Origin: Oscillospiraceae bacterium
GTDB lineage: Bacteria; Bacillota; Clostridia; Oscillospirales; Ruminococcaceae
Direction: 5' to 3'
Length of the DNA stretch: 13,582 nt
Assembly (NCBI GenBank): GCA_029062865.1
Contig: JAIDPG010000385.1
Span: forward strand, 1-13,582
The notes under the pieces are model-generated. The model searched no databases. It saw only the letters and a list, made by a program, of their open reading frames with translations, and was not told the DNA's origin. Positions 1 to 7,059 of the stretch are shown one piece after another. The first letter of the stretch is position 1, and every line of letters starts with the position of its first letter. A program made the translations under genes and the position numbers.

Positions 1-1025
1 AGCACGAGATCTCGCTGCTCTCGGCGTATTCGGTGCTTACGAATATCCCGAAGGACTTGTACGACATAATGTGCATCGGAATTACGAAAAAAGGGCACTG
101 GATGTATTATCCGGGCGAGTATGAAAATATTAAGGACGGGACTTGGGAAAACGACCCCGACTGCTCAACGGCGGTAATCAGCACGGACAGAATGCATAAG
201 GGCGTTATCGTCATCGGGGACAACGACGTGTTTATCCGCAAAATCGACGTGGTTTTCCCGGTGCTTCACGGCGCAAACGGCGAGGACGGCTCTATTCAGG
301 GCTTGTGTCAGCTCGCGGGGCTTCCGTGCGTCGGCTGCGATATGACCTCCTCGGCGATCTGCATGGACAAGTCGATAACGCACATCGTGCTTGACGCGGC
401 GGGCATTAAAACCGCGAAATATCTCACCGTAATGCGAAGCTCCCTCGGCGGGCTTGACGAGGCTTGCGAGATGATTGAAAGCAAGCTCCCTTATCCGATT
501 TATGTTAAGCCGTCCAGCGCGGGCTCTTCCGTCGGCGTTTCGAGAGCGGCGAACCGCGAGGAGCTGAAGGACGGTCTCAAGAAGGCGTTCTCGCATGGCG
601 ATAAAGTCGTTGCCGAGCAGGAAATAATCGGCAAGGAGGTAGAGTGCGCCGTCCTCGGAAACGGCAGCAATCTCATCGCGAGTGTTCCCGGGCAGATAAC
701 CACTGCAGAGGGCTTTTACGATTACGACGCGAAGTACAAAAGCAACACGTCAATTCTCGACATTCCCGCGAAGATAACCGACGAGGAAATGCAGGAGCTC
801 CGAGAAATCGCGAAGAAAGCTTACATCGCGTGCGGCTGCGGCGGCATGGCGCGCGTGGACTTTTTCGTGACGGAAAGCGGCATCGTCCTCAATGAGATAA
901 ACACGATCCCCGGTTTCACGCCGATAAGCATGTACCCGAAGATGATGGAGAACATGGGGATCTCGTACTCCGCGCTGCTCGACAGACTTATTCAGCTGGC
1001 GGCGGAGAAGATCGACAACGCGTAA
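1..1025 (+). CDS. ddl: D-alanine--D-alanine ligase (5'-truncated by window edge)
   Basis: ATP-grasp ligase that joins two D-alanines in the cytoplasm for the end of the peptidoglycan stem peptide. The frame is open from base 3 and encodes HEISLLSAYS before the GTG at 33. This matches the conserved N-terminal SSEHEVS-type motif of Ddl, so the GTG is an internal valine and the true start lies before the window, probably by some 15-25 codons. Visible motifs are the glycine-rich ATP loop GSSVGVS (from 522), the omega-loop FYDYDAKY (about 714-737) and the C-terminal EINTIPGFTPISMYP (from 894), which holds the metal-binding and D-Ala-binding residues. The Tyr-containing omega-loop is typical of D-Ala-D-Ala rather than D-Ala-D-Lac ligases. 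The next gene begins 42 bases downstream on the same strand, so co-transcription with DUF1934 and argS is likely. Confidence 0.95.
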   Translation, partial: HEISLLSAYSVLTNIPKDLYDIMCIGITKKGHWMYYPGEYENIKDGTWENDPDCSTAVISTDRMHKGVIVIGDNDVFIRKIDVVFPVLHGANGEDGSIQGLCQLAGLPCVGCDMTSSAICMDKSITHIVLDAAGIKTAKYLTVMRSSLGGLDEACEMIESKLPYPIYVKPSSAGSSVGVSRAANREELKDGLKKAFSHGDKVVAEQEIIGKEVECAVLGNGSNLIASVPGQITTAEGFYDYDAKYKSNTSILDIPAKITDEEMQELREIAKKAYIACGCGGMARVDFFVTESGIVLNEINTIPGFTPISMYPKMMENMGISYSALLDRLIQLAAEKIDNA

Positions 1026-1067
1026 GGTCACGCGTTAAATTTCACCGATAAATCAGGAGTAACTTGT

Positions 1068-1481
1068 ATGGAAAACTGTTCAATCACCTTGAATATAAAG
1101 CAGACCTCCGACGGCATGACGGACGAGTCCGAGCTTTTCACGCGCGGTGAGTTCCGCGAGCACAAGGGCTTGTATTACATCGATTACGAGGAAAGCGAGG
1201 CAACGGGTTTTCAGGGCAGCCACGCGCAGCTTGAGGTCGGCAACGGGCGAATGACAATGACGCGCACGGGCTCGACGTTTTCCAGCCTCGTCTTTGAAAA
1301 CGGAGTGCGGCATTATTGCCATTATGGCACGGAATACGGCGAGTGCATGGTCGGTATCACCACGCAGACGCTAAGCCACAGCCTGAACGAAAAAGGCGGC
1401 TTTGTCCATTTAAAGTATTCCGTCGACGTAAACGCGGGGCTAATTACCGAAAACGAGATAACGATAAACGTAAAAATGTGA
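1068..1481 (+). CDS. DUF1934 (YwiB-like) beta-barrel protein
   Basis: Small 137-residue protein matching the DUF1934/YwiB family by pattern: an N-terminal strand (ITLNIKQTSDG), then the characteristic YYIDYEESEATGF segment (about residues 37-49), an MTRTG turn, a Y(G)TEYGE motif and a final Y-S-V-D...NEITINVKM strand. The family is predicted to fold as a small calycin-like barrel, and no biochemical role is established for it. In Bacillus the homologue ywiB sits directly upstream of argS, as here, which supports the assignment. The ATG at 1068 has a good ribosome binding site AGGAG (1055-1059) with 8-base spacing. argS starts 21 bases after the stop, so the two are almost certainly one transcription unit. 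There is no signal peptide or membrane segment, so it should be cytoplasmic. Confidence 0.85.
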   Translation: MENCSITLNIKQTSDGMTDESELFTRGEFREHKGLYYIDYEESEATGFQGSHAQLEVGNGRMTMTRTGSTFSSLVFENGVRHYCHYGTEYGECMVGITTQTLSHSLNEKGGFVHLKYSVDVNAGLITENEITINVKM

Positions 1482-1502
1482 CAAAAATGAGAGGGACGTA
1501 AA

Positions 1503-3257
1503 ATGTATTTTAACGCAGTAAACAGCGCGAAATCAGAGGTAAAGGAAATAATCATGAACGCTTTGGGGGTGCTTGTGAGCGATGGGAAAATCCCCGCTGA
1601 GCCGCTCCCGGCGTTTCAGGTGACGGCTCCGAACGACACCGCACACGGAGACCTTTCGGCGAACGTCGCGCTTGTAGCCGCGAAGGCGCTTAAAACTAAC
1701 CCGCGGGCGCTCGCGCAGCAAATAGTCGACGCGGCGGCGCTGGACGGGACAAGCTTTGACAAGATTGAGCTCGCCGGACCAGGCTTTCTGAATTTCTTCC
1801 TCGGGAAGAACTGGTTTTCGAGCGTTGCTGAAAACACGCTCTCGCTCGGCGCGGATTACGGAAAAACGGATCTCGGAGTGGGAAAGCGCGTGCTCGTTGA
1901 GTTCGTTTCGGCAAACCCGACCGGACCTATGCACATCGGCAACGCGAGAGGTGGCGCGATAGGCGATTGCCTTGCGTCCTTACTCCGGACGGCGGGATTC
2001 ACAGCCGACCGCGAGTTCTACATCAACGACGCGGGAAATCAAGTCGCGAAGTTCGGCAAGAGCCTTTCGCTGCGTTATCTTCAGATCTGTGGCGAAGCGG
2101 GGCAGAAGCTCGTTTCGGAATGCGGCGACGATATGGAAAAATTCACAATGGCGGTTTATTCCGACGCGGAGACTTTCCCGATGCCGGAGGACGTTTACTT
2201 AGGACAGGATATAATCGAGCACGCGAAGAATTTCTACGATATCAACGGAGACAAATTCGCCGAAAGCTCCGAGGAGGAGCGGGCGGCGGCGCTTGTTGAA
2301 TACGCGCTCCCGCTGAACGAGGCGCGGCTTGAGACCGATCTGCTGAAATACCGCATAAAGTACGACAACTGGTTCAAGGAAAGCTCTCTGCATAACAGCG
2401 GCGCGGTGAACGAGGTCATCGAGCGGCTGAAGGAGGGCGGGCACACCTATGAGCAGGACGGCGCGCTGTGGCTCAACGCGACGGCGCTCGGCGGGGAGCA
2501 GGACTTCGTGCTGCTGCGCTCAAACGGCTTCCCGACTTATATCGTGCCCGACATAGCGTATCACTACAACAAGCTCGTAACAAGGGGCTACGACAAGGCG
2601 ATTGACGTGCTCGGCGCGGATCATCACGGCTATGTAAAGCGCATGAGAATTTGCCTTAAGGCAATGGGCATCGACGAAAACCGCCTCGACGTTGTGATGT
2701 GCCAGATGGTTAATCTCGTCCGCGACGGCGAGGTCGTGAAGCTCTCGAAGCGCTCCGGTAAGGCGATAACGCTTTCAACGCTTCTCGACGAGGTGCCGAT
2801 AGACGAGGCTCGGTTCTTCTTCAACCTCAGAAGCGCCGATACGCATCTTGATTTCGATCTTGATCTCGCGGTTGAGGAAAGCTCGAAAAACCCCGTGTTC
2901 TACGTTCAGTATGCCCACGCGAGACTTTGCCGCGTTATCGAAAAAATGGCGGAAAGCGGCACGAAATATTCCGGCGAGCCGCTGAGCTTCTCCGAGGAGC
3001 AGGAGCTCGCGCTTATCCGTAAAATTGCCGAGCTTCCTGAGCTTGTAAACGAGGCGGCAAGCGAATACAGCCCGTTTAAGATGACGAAATACGTCTACGA
3101 GCTTGCGCAGATATTCCATAAATTCTACGACACCTGTCCCGTAAAGGACGCGGAGGAGAGCGTGAAGCTCTCGCGTCTCGCGCTTTGCACAGCGACGAAA
3201 ACCGTAATCGCGAACGTGCTCGCAATGCTGAAAATAGACGCTCCCGAAAAAATGTAA
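1503..3257 (+). CDS. argS: Arginyl-tRNA synthetase
   Basis: Class I aminoacyl-tRNA synthetase that charges tRNA-Arg with arginine in the cytoplasm. The 584-residue product is full length for the family. The N-terminal Add-1 (tRNA D-loop-binding) domain covers roughly residues 1-110. The Rossmann catalytic core begins at VEFVSANPTGPMHIGN, with the HIGH-type signature HIGN at 144-147. The second signature is a KMSKS variant, KLSKR at 413-417, following NLVRDGEVV. The C-terminal anticodon-binding (DALR) domain starts near VQYAHARLCRVIEK and runs to the end. A purine-rich AGAGGGA (1490-1496) precedes the ATG at 6 bases. The protein is intact and ordinary. Confidence 0.97.
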   Translation: MYFNAVNSAKSEVKEIIMNALGVLVSDGKIPAEPLPAFQVTAPNDTAHGDLSANVALVAAKALKTNPRALAQQIVDAAALDGTSFDKIELAGPGFLNFFLGKNWFSSVAENTLSLGADYGKTDLGVGKRVLVEFVSANPTGPMHIGNARGGAIGDCLASLLRTAGFTADREFYINDAGNQVAKFGKSLSLRYLQICGEAGQKLVSECGDDMEKFTMAVYSDAETFPMPEDVYLGQDIIEHAKNFYDINGDKFAESSEEERAAALVEYALPLNEARLETDLLKYRIKYDNWFKESSLHNSGAVNEVIERLKEGGHTYEQDGALWLNATALGGEQDFVLLRSNGFPTYIVPDIAYHYNKLVTRGYDKAIDVLGADHHGYVKRMRICLKAMGIDENRLDVVMCQMVNLVRDGEVVKLSKRSGKAITLSTLLDEVPIDEARFFFNLRSADTHLDFDLDLAVEESSKNPVFYVQYAHARLCRVIEKMAESGTKYSGEPLSFSEEQELALIRKIAELPELVNEAASEYSPFKMTKYVYELAQIFHKFYDTCPVKDAEESVKLSRLALCTATKTVIANVLAMLKIDAPEKM

Positions 3258-3333
3258 GCAGCGAGCAGACGCGGGCTTTCCGCCCGGAAAACCTGCTGCT
3301 GTTCGGAGAATAAATTCGGAGAAAAAAGATCGC

Positions 3334-3358
3334 TTCTCCCCGCCGCAGGCGGGGAGAA
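3334..3358. repeat. GC-rich hairpin, copy 1 of the CCCCGCC/GGCGGGG family
   Basis: Perfect 11-bp inverted repeat TTCTCCCCGCC / GGCGGGGAGAA around a 3-base GCA loop, in the 145-base spacer between argS and yfhO. No T-run follows on the plus strand (the next bases are CTCAAAAAAA), so it is not a canonical intrinsic terminator for argS. A T6 tract lies about 6 bases beyond the stem on the minus strand, but no minus-strand gene reads into it. The same core recurs at 9882-9920 and 10016-10044. Upstream in this spacer, at 3272-3290, two mutually exclusive short stems overlap (CGGGC/GCCCG and TTTCC/GGAAA), and TTCGGAGAA is directly repeated at 3302-3310 and 3315-3323. I see no convincing promoter in the spacer. 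Confidence 0.75.
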
Positions 3359-3391
3359 CTCAAAAAAATATGCAATATCCAACACCTAATC

Positions 3392-3396
3392 GGAGG
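3392..3396 (+). promoter_or_regulatory. Ribosome binding site that fixes the yfhO start
   Basis: A consensus GGAGG lies 6 bases before the ATG at 3403. It lies inside the reading frame of the more upstream in-frame ATG at 3370, which has only an A-rich stretch in front of it. The start at 3403 is therefore preferred. Confidence 0.85.
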
Positions 3397-3402
3397 ATAA
3401 AA

Positions 3403-6048
3403 ATGTTCAAGCAGGAAAAAAAATATTATCTTAAAGCGTTTTTCGTGACGATGATAATGGCGCTCGTGATGTTTCTGCCGTTTGTGATTATTGACGGCGG
3501 CTACTTCATTTTCTACGGCGACTACAACGCACAGCAGATACCGTTTTTCAAGCAGTGCGTTGAGGCTGTCCACAACGGCACATTTGGCTGGGATTGGAAA
3601 ACCGATCTCGGCGCGAACTTCTTCGGAAGCTACACCTACTACACGCTCGGAAGCCCGTTCTTCTGGTTTATGTGTCTGTTCCCCGCAAGCTGGGCGCCGT
3701 ATCTGATGATGCCGCTGCTTTGCGTGAAATTCGGGCTGTTCGGGCTGTTCGCGTTTATTTACATCAGAAGATTTGTCACCAAGCCGCAAAGCGCACTTAT
3801 CGGCGGAATACTCTACGCGTTTTCGAGCTTTAATCTTTACAACGTTTTCTTCCAGTTCCAGGACGCGATGATCTGGTTCCCGCTGCTGCTTATCGGGCTT
3901 GAGGAAGCCGTCATCAACAAGCGCAGGGGAGTGTTCGCGCTCGCTATGGCGATAAACTGCCTCGCGAACTACTTCTTCTTTATACAAGAATGCGTATTTT
4001 TGGTGATTTATTTCACGGTAAGATACGCGGTCGATCCGAAGTTTATCTTAAAGCTCAAGGACTTCTTTGCGCTTGCGTTCGAGTGCGTTGTCGGCGTGCT
4101 TATCGCGGGAGTGCTGTTCTTCCCGTCGATCTATCAGGTGCTGGACGTTCCGCGCTCTACAAACGCGCTTGTCAACTGGCACTTCCTGTTCTTCGGCGAC
4201 GAGCAGCGCTACGGCTTGCTTGTCGAGAGCTTTTTCTTCCCGCCCGAGATCGCCGCGCGCAACGAGATGTTCAAAAACGCCAACGCCAAGTGGTCGAGCG
4301 TCGCGCTGTATCTGCCGCTGTTTTCAATGGCGGGCGTGCTCGCGTTCTTCAAGAGCGTAAAGAAGCATTGGGTAAAGCCGCTGCTGCTGGTTTGCCTGCT
4401 GTTCGCGTTTATTCCGGGGCTCAACTCGGCGTTTACGATGTTCAATAACAACTACTACACGCGCTGGTTTTACATGCCGACGCTCATCTGCTGCCTTGCT
4501 ACCGCCTACGCGCTTGAGCACAAGGAGGTTGACCTGCGCTTCGGCTTAAAGGCGACCGCCGCCGCGACGCTGTTTATCACAGTGATTGTGCTGATAACGC
4601 CGTTCACGAAAAAAGAGGCGCTTAAGGTCACGGGACCCGAGGAAAACAACGTCATCCCGCGGTTTATGGCGATAACTTATTACCCGTTGTGGATCGCTAT
4701 CGGCGTTGCGATAGCGTCGCTTATCGCGGTGCTTATCCTGCTGAATTACCGCAAAAAAACCACGCCCGCCTCGTTTATGAGCTGCGCCACGGCGCTTACT
4801 ATCATATTCTCAATGGTTCTGGGCTATTACTTTATCGGCTGCGGACGCTCGATAGGTCCCGCGGTCGGGCGCTTTAACACAATGGCTTCTGCGGAGTTTG
4901 AGATCGACGACGATGAGTTCTACAGAATAGAGGGTCTTGACGAAACAAACAACGTAAATATGTTCTGGGGAATGAGCTCGCTTAAGAGCTTTACAAGCAT
5001 TGTCCCGGGCTCGACGTTCGAGTTTTACGAGCTTATCCGCCCGATGTCGGGCAATTCCGCGCGCTCGGTAAATTCCGCGCCGGAACTCGACCGTTACGCC
5101 CTGCGCGCGCTTACGAACGTTAAATATATCATGATCCCCGAGGATATGACAAGCCGCGTTTCTTCTATCGATAAGCTGGAGATCTACGATTATTACGACA
5201 CGCAGGGCTATTACGATATTTACAAGACCGACTATGCGCTGCCTATGGGCTTCGCTTATGACGAATATTATCTGACGGAGGACGTCAAGGATAACAGAAG
5301 GGTCGACAACCTTATGGTTCGCGCCGCGGTTCTCACCGAGGAGCAGGCGGACGAGTATTCGGACATTCTCGAGGCGCTCACGCCCTACAGTTCTGGGAAC
5401 ATCTCGGTTGACGAGTTCAAAAAAGACGCGCAAAACCGTATTGACGAGGGCGTTCTGAGCTTTGAGGTGACCAAGGCGGGCTTTAATTCTATGACAAATT
5501 ATGATTCCGAAAAGCTGGTGTGCTTCTCCGTTCCGTGGTGCAGGGGGTGGTCCGCGACGATCAACGGCGAGCCCGTAAAGGTCGACAAGATAAACGGCGG
5601 CTTGATCGGCGTTCGCGTGCCCAAGGGCGAGTGCGACATCTCGTTCAGCTACGAAACGCCTTATCTTAAATACGGCATAATTGCGTCCGCCGCGGGCGTT
5701 GTGATATTCGGCGTTTATATGCTTTTGATAAAGATTATCAAGCGCAAAAACGGACGTCCGTATGTTCATCTTTATGAGCAGGAGCAGGTCGAGGAGGTCA
5801 AGGCACACAAGTCGTATATCAATCAGCTGAGCGACCAGATCTACAACTGCTTCGAGCGCGGCGGGAAAATTTCCCCCGACCGCGAGATAGAGTTCCCGGA
5901 CATCAACGAGAGCTTTATGGACAGGAAAAAGTACGATTTCAGCAAGCTCAAGCCCAAGGAGCGCGAGTATCACATCACCGAGGACGACGAGGCTTACCGC
6001 GTAATGGAGGAGCTTGATAAGCAGAAGAAAGAGAACGAAGAGGAGTAA
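3403..6048 (+). CDS. yfhO: YfhO-family polytopic membrane glycosyltransferase-like protein
   Basis: An 881-residue membrane protein of the YfhO family (GT-C-like fold). The Bacillus and Listeria relatives use undecaprenyl-phosphate sugars to glycosylate surface polymers such as lipoteichoic acid outside the membrane. The first hydrophobic helix (about residues 8-30) leads into YGDYNAQQIPFF. GDY at 39-41 contains the conserved acidic residue expected of the catalytic loop, and the following aromatic LGSPFFW segment is also typical. Many hydrophobic segments run to about residue 480. A soluble, presumably extracellular beta-rich domain (about 490-750, with PWCRGWSATINGEPV near its end) follows, then a last helix at about 758-780. 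A highly charged cytosolic tail of about 100 residues ends the protein. Length fits the family (Bacillus YfhO is about 860 residues). The polymer and sugar modified here are not predictable. Its stop overlaps the ribosome-binding region of the Nudix gene. Confidence 0.88.
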   Translation: MFKQEKKYYLKAFFVTMIMALVMFLPFVIIDGGYFIFYGDYNAQQIPFFKQCVEAVHNGTFGWDWKTDLGANFFGSYTYYTLGSPFFWFMCLFPASWAPYLMMPLLCVKFGLFGLFAFIYIRRFVTKPQSALIGGILYAFSSFNLYNVFFQFQDAMIWFPLLLIGLEEAVINKRRGVFALAMAINCLANYFFFIQECVFLVIYFTVRYAVDPKFILKLKDFFALAFECVVGVLIAGVLFFPSIYQVLDVPRSTNALVNWHFLFFGDEQRYGLLVESFFFPPEIAARNEMFKNANAKWSSVALYLPLFSMAGVLAFFKSVKKHWVKPLLLVCLLFAFIPGLNSAFTMFNNNYYTRWFYMPTLICCLATAYALEHKEVDLRFGLKATAAATLFITVIVLITPFTKKEALKVTGPEENNVIPRFMAITYYPLWIAIGVAIASLIAVLILLNYRKKTTPASFMSCATALTIIFSMVLGYYFIGCGRSIGPAVGRFNTMASAEFEIDDDEFYRIEGLDETNNVNMFWGMSSLKSFTSIVPGSTFEFYELIRPMSGNSARSVNSAPELDRYALRALTNVKYIMIPEDMTSRVSSIDKLEIYDYYDTQGYYDIYKTDYALPMGFAYDEYYLTEDVKDNRRVDNLMVRAAVLTEEQADEYSDILEALTPYSSGNISVDEFKKDAQNRIDEGVLSFEVTKAGFNSMTNYDSEKLVCFSVPWCRGWSATINGEPVKVDKINGGLIGVRVPKGECDISFSYETPYLKYGIIASAAGVVIFGVYMLLIKIIKRKNGRPYVHLYEQEQVEEVKAHKSYINQLSDQIYNCFERGGKISPDREIEFPDINESFMDRKKYDFSKLKPKEREYHITEDDEAYRVMEELDKQKKENEEE

Positions 6049-6050
6049 TT

Positions 6051-6587
6051 ATGCGTCTCGAAGAAAAAACCTTATCATCGGAGCAGAAGTTCGACGGCAG
6101 GGTAGTGAAGCTGTTTGTGGACAGCGTTGAACTCGAAAACGGGAAAACCGCCCTGCGCGAGGTGATAAAGCACCCCGGCGGCGTGTGCGTTCTGCCGCTT
6201 GACGAGGACGAGAATATCTTAATGGTTCGGCAGTTCCGTTATCCGACACATCAAGTGCTGCTCGAGATCCCCGCGGGGAAATTAGAGCTCGGCGAGGATC
6301 ACCGCGAGTGCGGTCTGCGCGAGCTCCGCGAGGAAACGGGATGCACCTGCGACGAGTTCACTTATCTCGGGAATTTGATCCCCACGCCCGCCTACGACAA
6401 CGAGGTAATTCATATGTACCTTGCGCGGGGGCTTCACGCGGGAACGCAAGACCTTGACGAGGACGAGTTTCTGGAGGTAGAAAAAATACCGCTTGAAAAA
6501 GCGGCGGAAATGGTTATGAACAACGAAATAGCCGACGCGAAAACGCAGATCGCGATCCTAAAAACAATGCGCTTACTGAACAGGTAA
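6051..6587 (+). CDS. nudF: Nudix hydrolase, ADP-ribose pyrophosphatase type
   Basis: A 178-residue cytoplasmic Nudix enzyme, most like bacterial ADP-ribose pyrophosphatases that cleave ADP-ribose to AMP and ribose-5-phosphate. The Nudix box is complete at residues 76-98 (G-x5-E-x7-REL-x-EE-x-GC), with the metal-binding REXXEE glutamates at 91, 94 and 95. The upstream QFRYPTHQVLLEIPAGKLE segment and the downstream LIPTPAYDNEVIHMYLA segment are diagnostic of the ADPR-ase branch; the downstream Pro about 15 residues past the box is the usual marker of this specificity. AGGAG at 6041-6045 overlaps the end of yfhO, whose stop is 2 bases before this ATG, so translation is probably coupled. The stop is only 2 bases from the stop of the convergent spoVG, leaving no room for a terminator between them. 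Confidence 0.92.
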   Translation: MRLEEKTLSSEQKFDGRVVKLFVDSVELENGKTALREVIKHPGGVCVLPLDEDENILMVRQFRYPTHQVLLEIPAGKLELGEDHRECGLRELREETGCTCDEFTYLGNLIPTPAYDNEVIHMYLARGLHAGTQDLDEDEFLEVEKIPLEKAAEMVMNNEIADAKTQIAILKTMRLLNR

Positions 6588-6589
6588 GC

Positions 6590-6847
6590 CTATTGCACGT
6601 ATTCGTTATACGCGGCGAGTATTTTCTCCTCCATTTTCTCGCGAATGTCGGAGGAGATCGGGTGAATGATGTCGCGGAAAACCCCGCTGTCCTCGCGGCG
6701 GCTCGGCATCGCGACAAAAAGCCGCTCGTCGCCTTGTACGAGTTTAATGTCGTGGATAGCTATCGCGTTGTCGATAGTTATCGAAACAACGGCGCGAAGC
6801 CGCCCGTCGTGCATGGTTTTCCTGATTTTAATGTCGCTGATTTCCAT
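6590..6847 (-). CDS. spoVG: Septation/sporulation regulator SpoVG
   Basis: An 85-residue SpoVG, a small nucleic-acid-binding regulator of septation, sporulation and envelope genes in Firmicutes. The family pattern is clear from the start: EISDIKIRK, then LRAVVSITIDNAIAIHDIKL, the signature LFVAMPSRRE, and the C-terminal DIIHPISSDIREKMEEKIL helix. Length is normal. The start is supported by a consensus GGAGG at 6854-6858 (minus strand) 6 bases upstream. It is transcribed away from murC and towards the Nudix gene. The upstream region is very AT-rich. I could not find a well-spaced sigma-A or sigma-H promoter in it by eye; a partial sigma-H-like GGAATAT/GCGAAAT pair has a spacer that is too long. 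The presence of spoVG alone does not show that the organism sporulates. Confidence 0.96.
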   Translation of the reverse strand: MEISDIKIRKTMHDGRLRAVVSITIDNAIAIHDIKLVQGDERLFVAMPSRREDSGVFRDIIHPISSDIREKMEEKILAAYNEYVQ

Positions 6848-6870
6848 AATAGTCCTCCGAATTAGAATTG

Positions 6871-6885
6871 GGGAATAACATTCCC
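6871..6885. repeat. Small inverted repeat in the spoVG leader
   Basis: GGGAAT-AAC-ATTCCC, a perfect 6-bp inverted repeat around 3 bases. Its near edge is 12 bases upstream of the spoVG ribosome binding site, in the spoVG-murC divergent spacer. It could be an operator or a leader hairpin. A further GGGAAT occurs at 6912-6917. Function is unknown. Confidence 0.4.
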
Positions 6886-6973
6886 GGCGATGATATTGCC
6901 AAGATTATTTTGGGAATTATTTCGCAATTTATACATAATAATATTCCAAAGCGTTTTTTCGGCTTTTAACCAC

Positions 6974-7042
6974 AAGAAGCAAGGGGCAAGATTTAAAGAA
7001 CCCCAAACTCTAACCTCTTGCCTCTGAAATCCTATCCTCTAA
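6974..7042. repeat. Degenerate heptanucleotide repeat block upstream of murC
   Basis: The left part reads in 7-base units AAGAAGC, AAGGGGC, AAGATTT, AAAGAAC (6974-7001). The right part reads CTCTAAC, CTCTTGC, CTCTGAA, ATCCTAT, CCTCTAA (7008-7042). The right units are permuted complements of the left ones, so AGGGGCAAG (6982-6990) can pair with CTTGCCTCT (7017-7025) with one G-U pair. The 18 bases at 6976-6993 match 11258-11275 at 17 of 18 positions. The block lies directly upstream of the murC ribosome binding site and contains the rejected TTG start at 7018. A weak promoter-like pair, TTGGGA (6910-6915) and CATAAT (6934-6939) with 18 bases between, precedes it. Confidence 0.55.
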
Positions 7043-7051
7043 AAAGGGGGG
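7041..7051 (+). promoter_or_regulatory. Ribosome binding site that fixes a TTG start for murC
   Basis: An A5G6 purine run ends 8 bases before the TTG at 7060. No ATG lies near the conserved N-terminus and the upstream TTG at 7018 has no Shine-Dalgarno sequence, so this site selects the TTG at 7060. Confidence 0.65.
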
Positions 7052-7059
7052 TCAAATTA

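Noticed and set aside
33..35. GTG at 33 as the start of the D-Ala-D-Ala ligase
   Set aside because: The frame stays open to base 3 and the upstream codons encode the conserved Ddl HEISLLSA motif, so the gene begins before the window.
3370..3372. ATG at 3370 as the yfhO start
   Set aside because: It has no Shine-Dalgarno sequence and would place the GGAGG at 3392-3396 inside the gene. The ATG at 3403 is correctly spaced from that site and begins a normal charged-then-hydrophobic N-terminus.
4810..5973. 387-codon open frame on the minus strand opposite yfhO
   Set aside because: It is a mirror of GC-rich codon use in yfhO, with no ribosome binding site or recognisable domain. Similar long antisense frames occur opposite argS (3076-3987) and the VanY-like gene (10242-11264).
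7018..7020. TTG at 7018 as the murC start
   Set aside because: It lies within the heptamer repeat, lacks a ribosome binding site and adds residues not typical of MurC.
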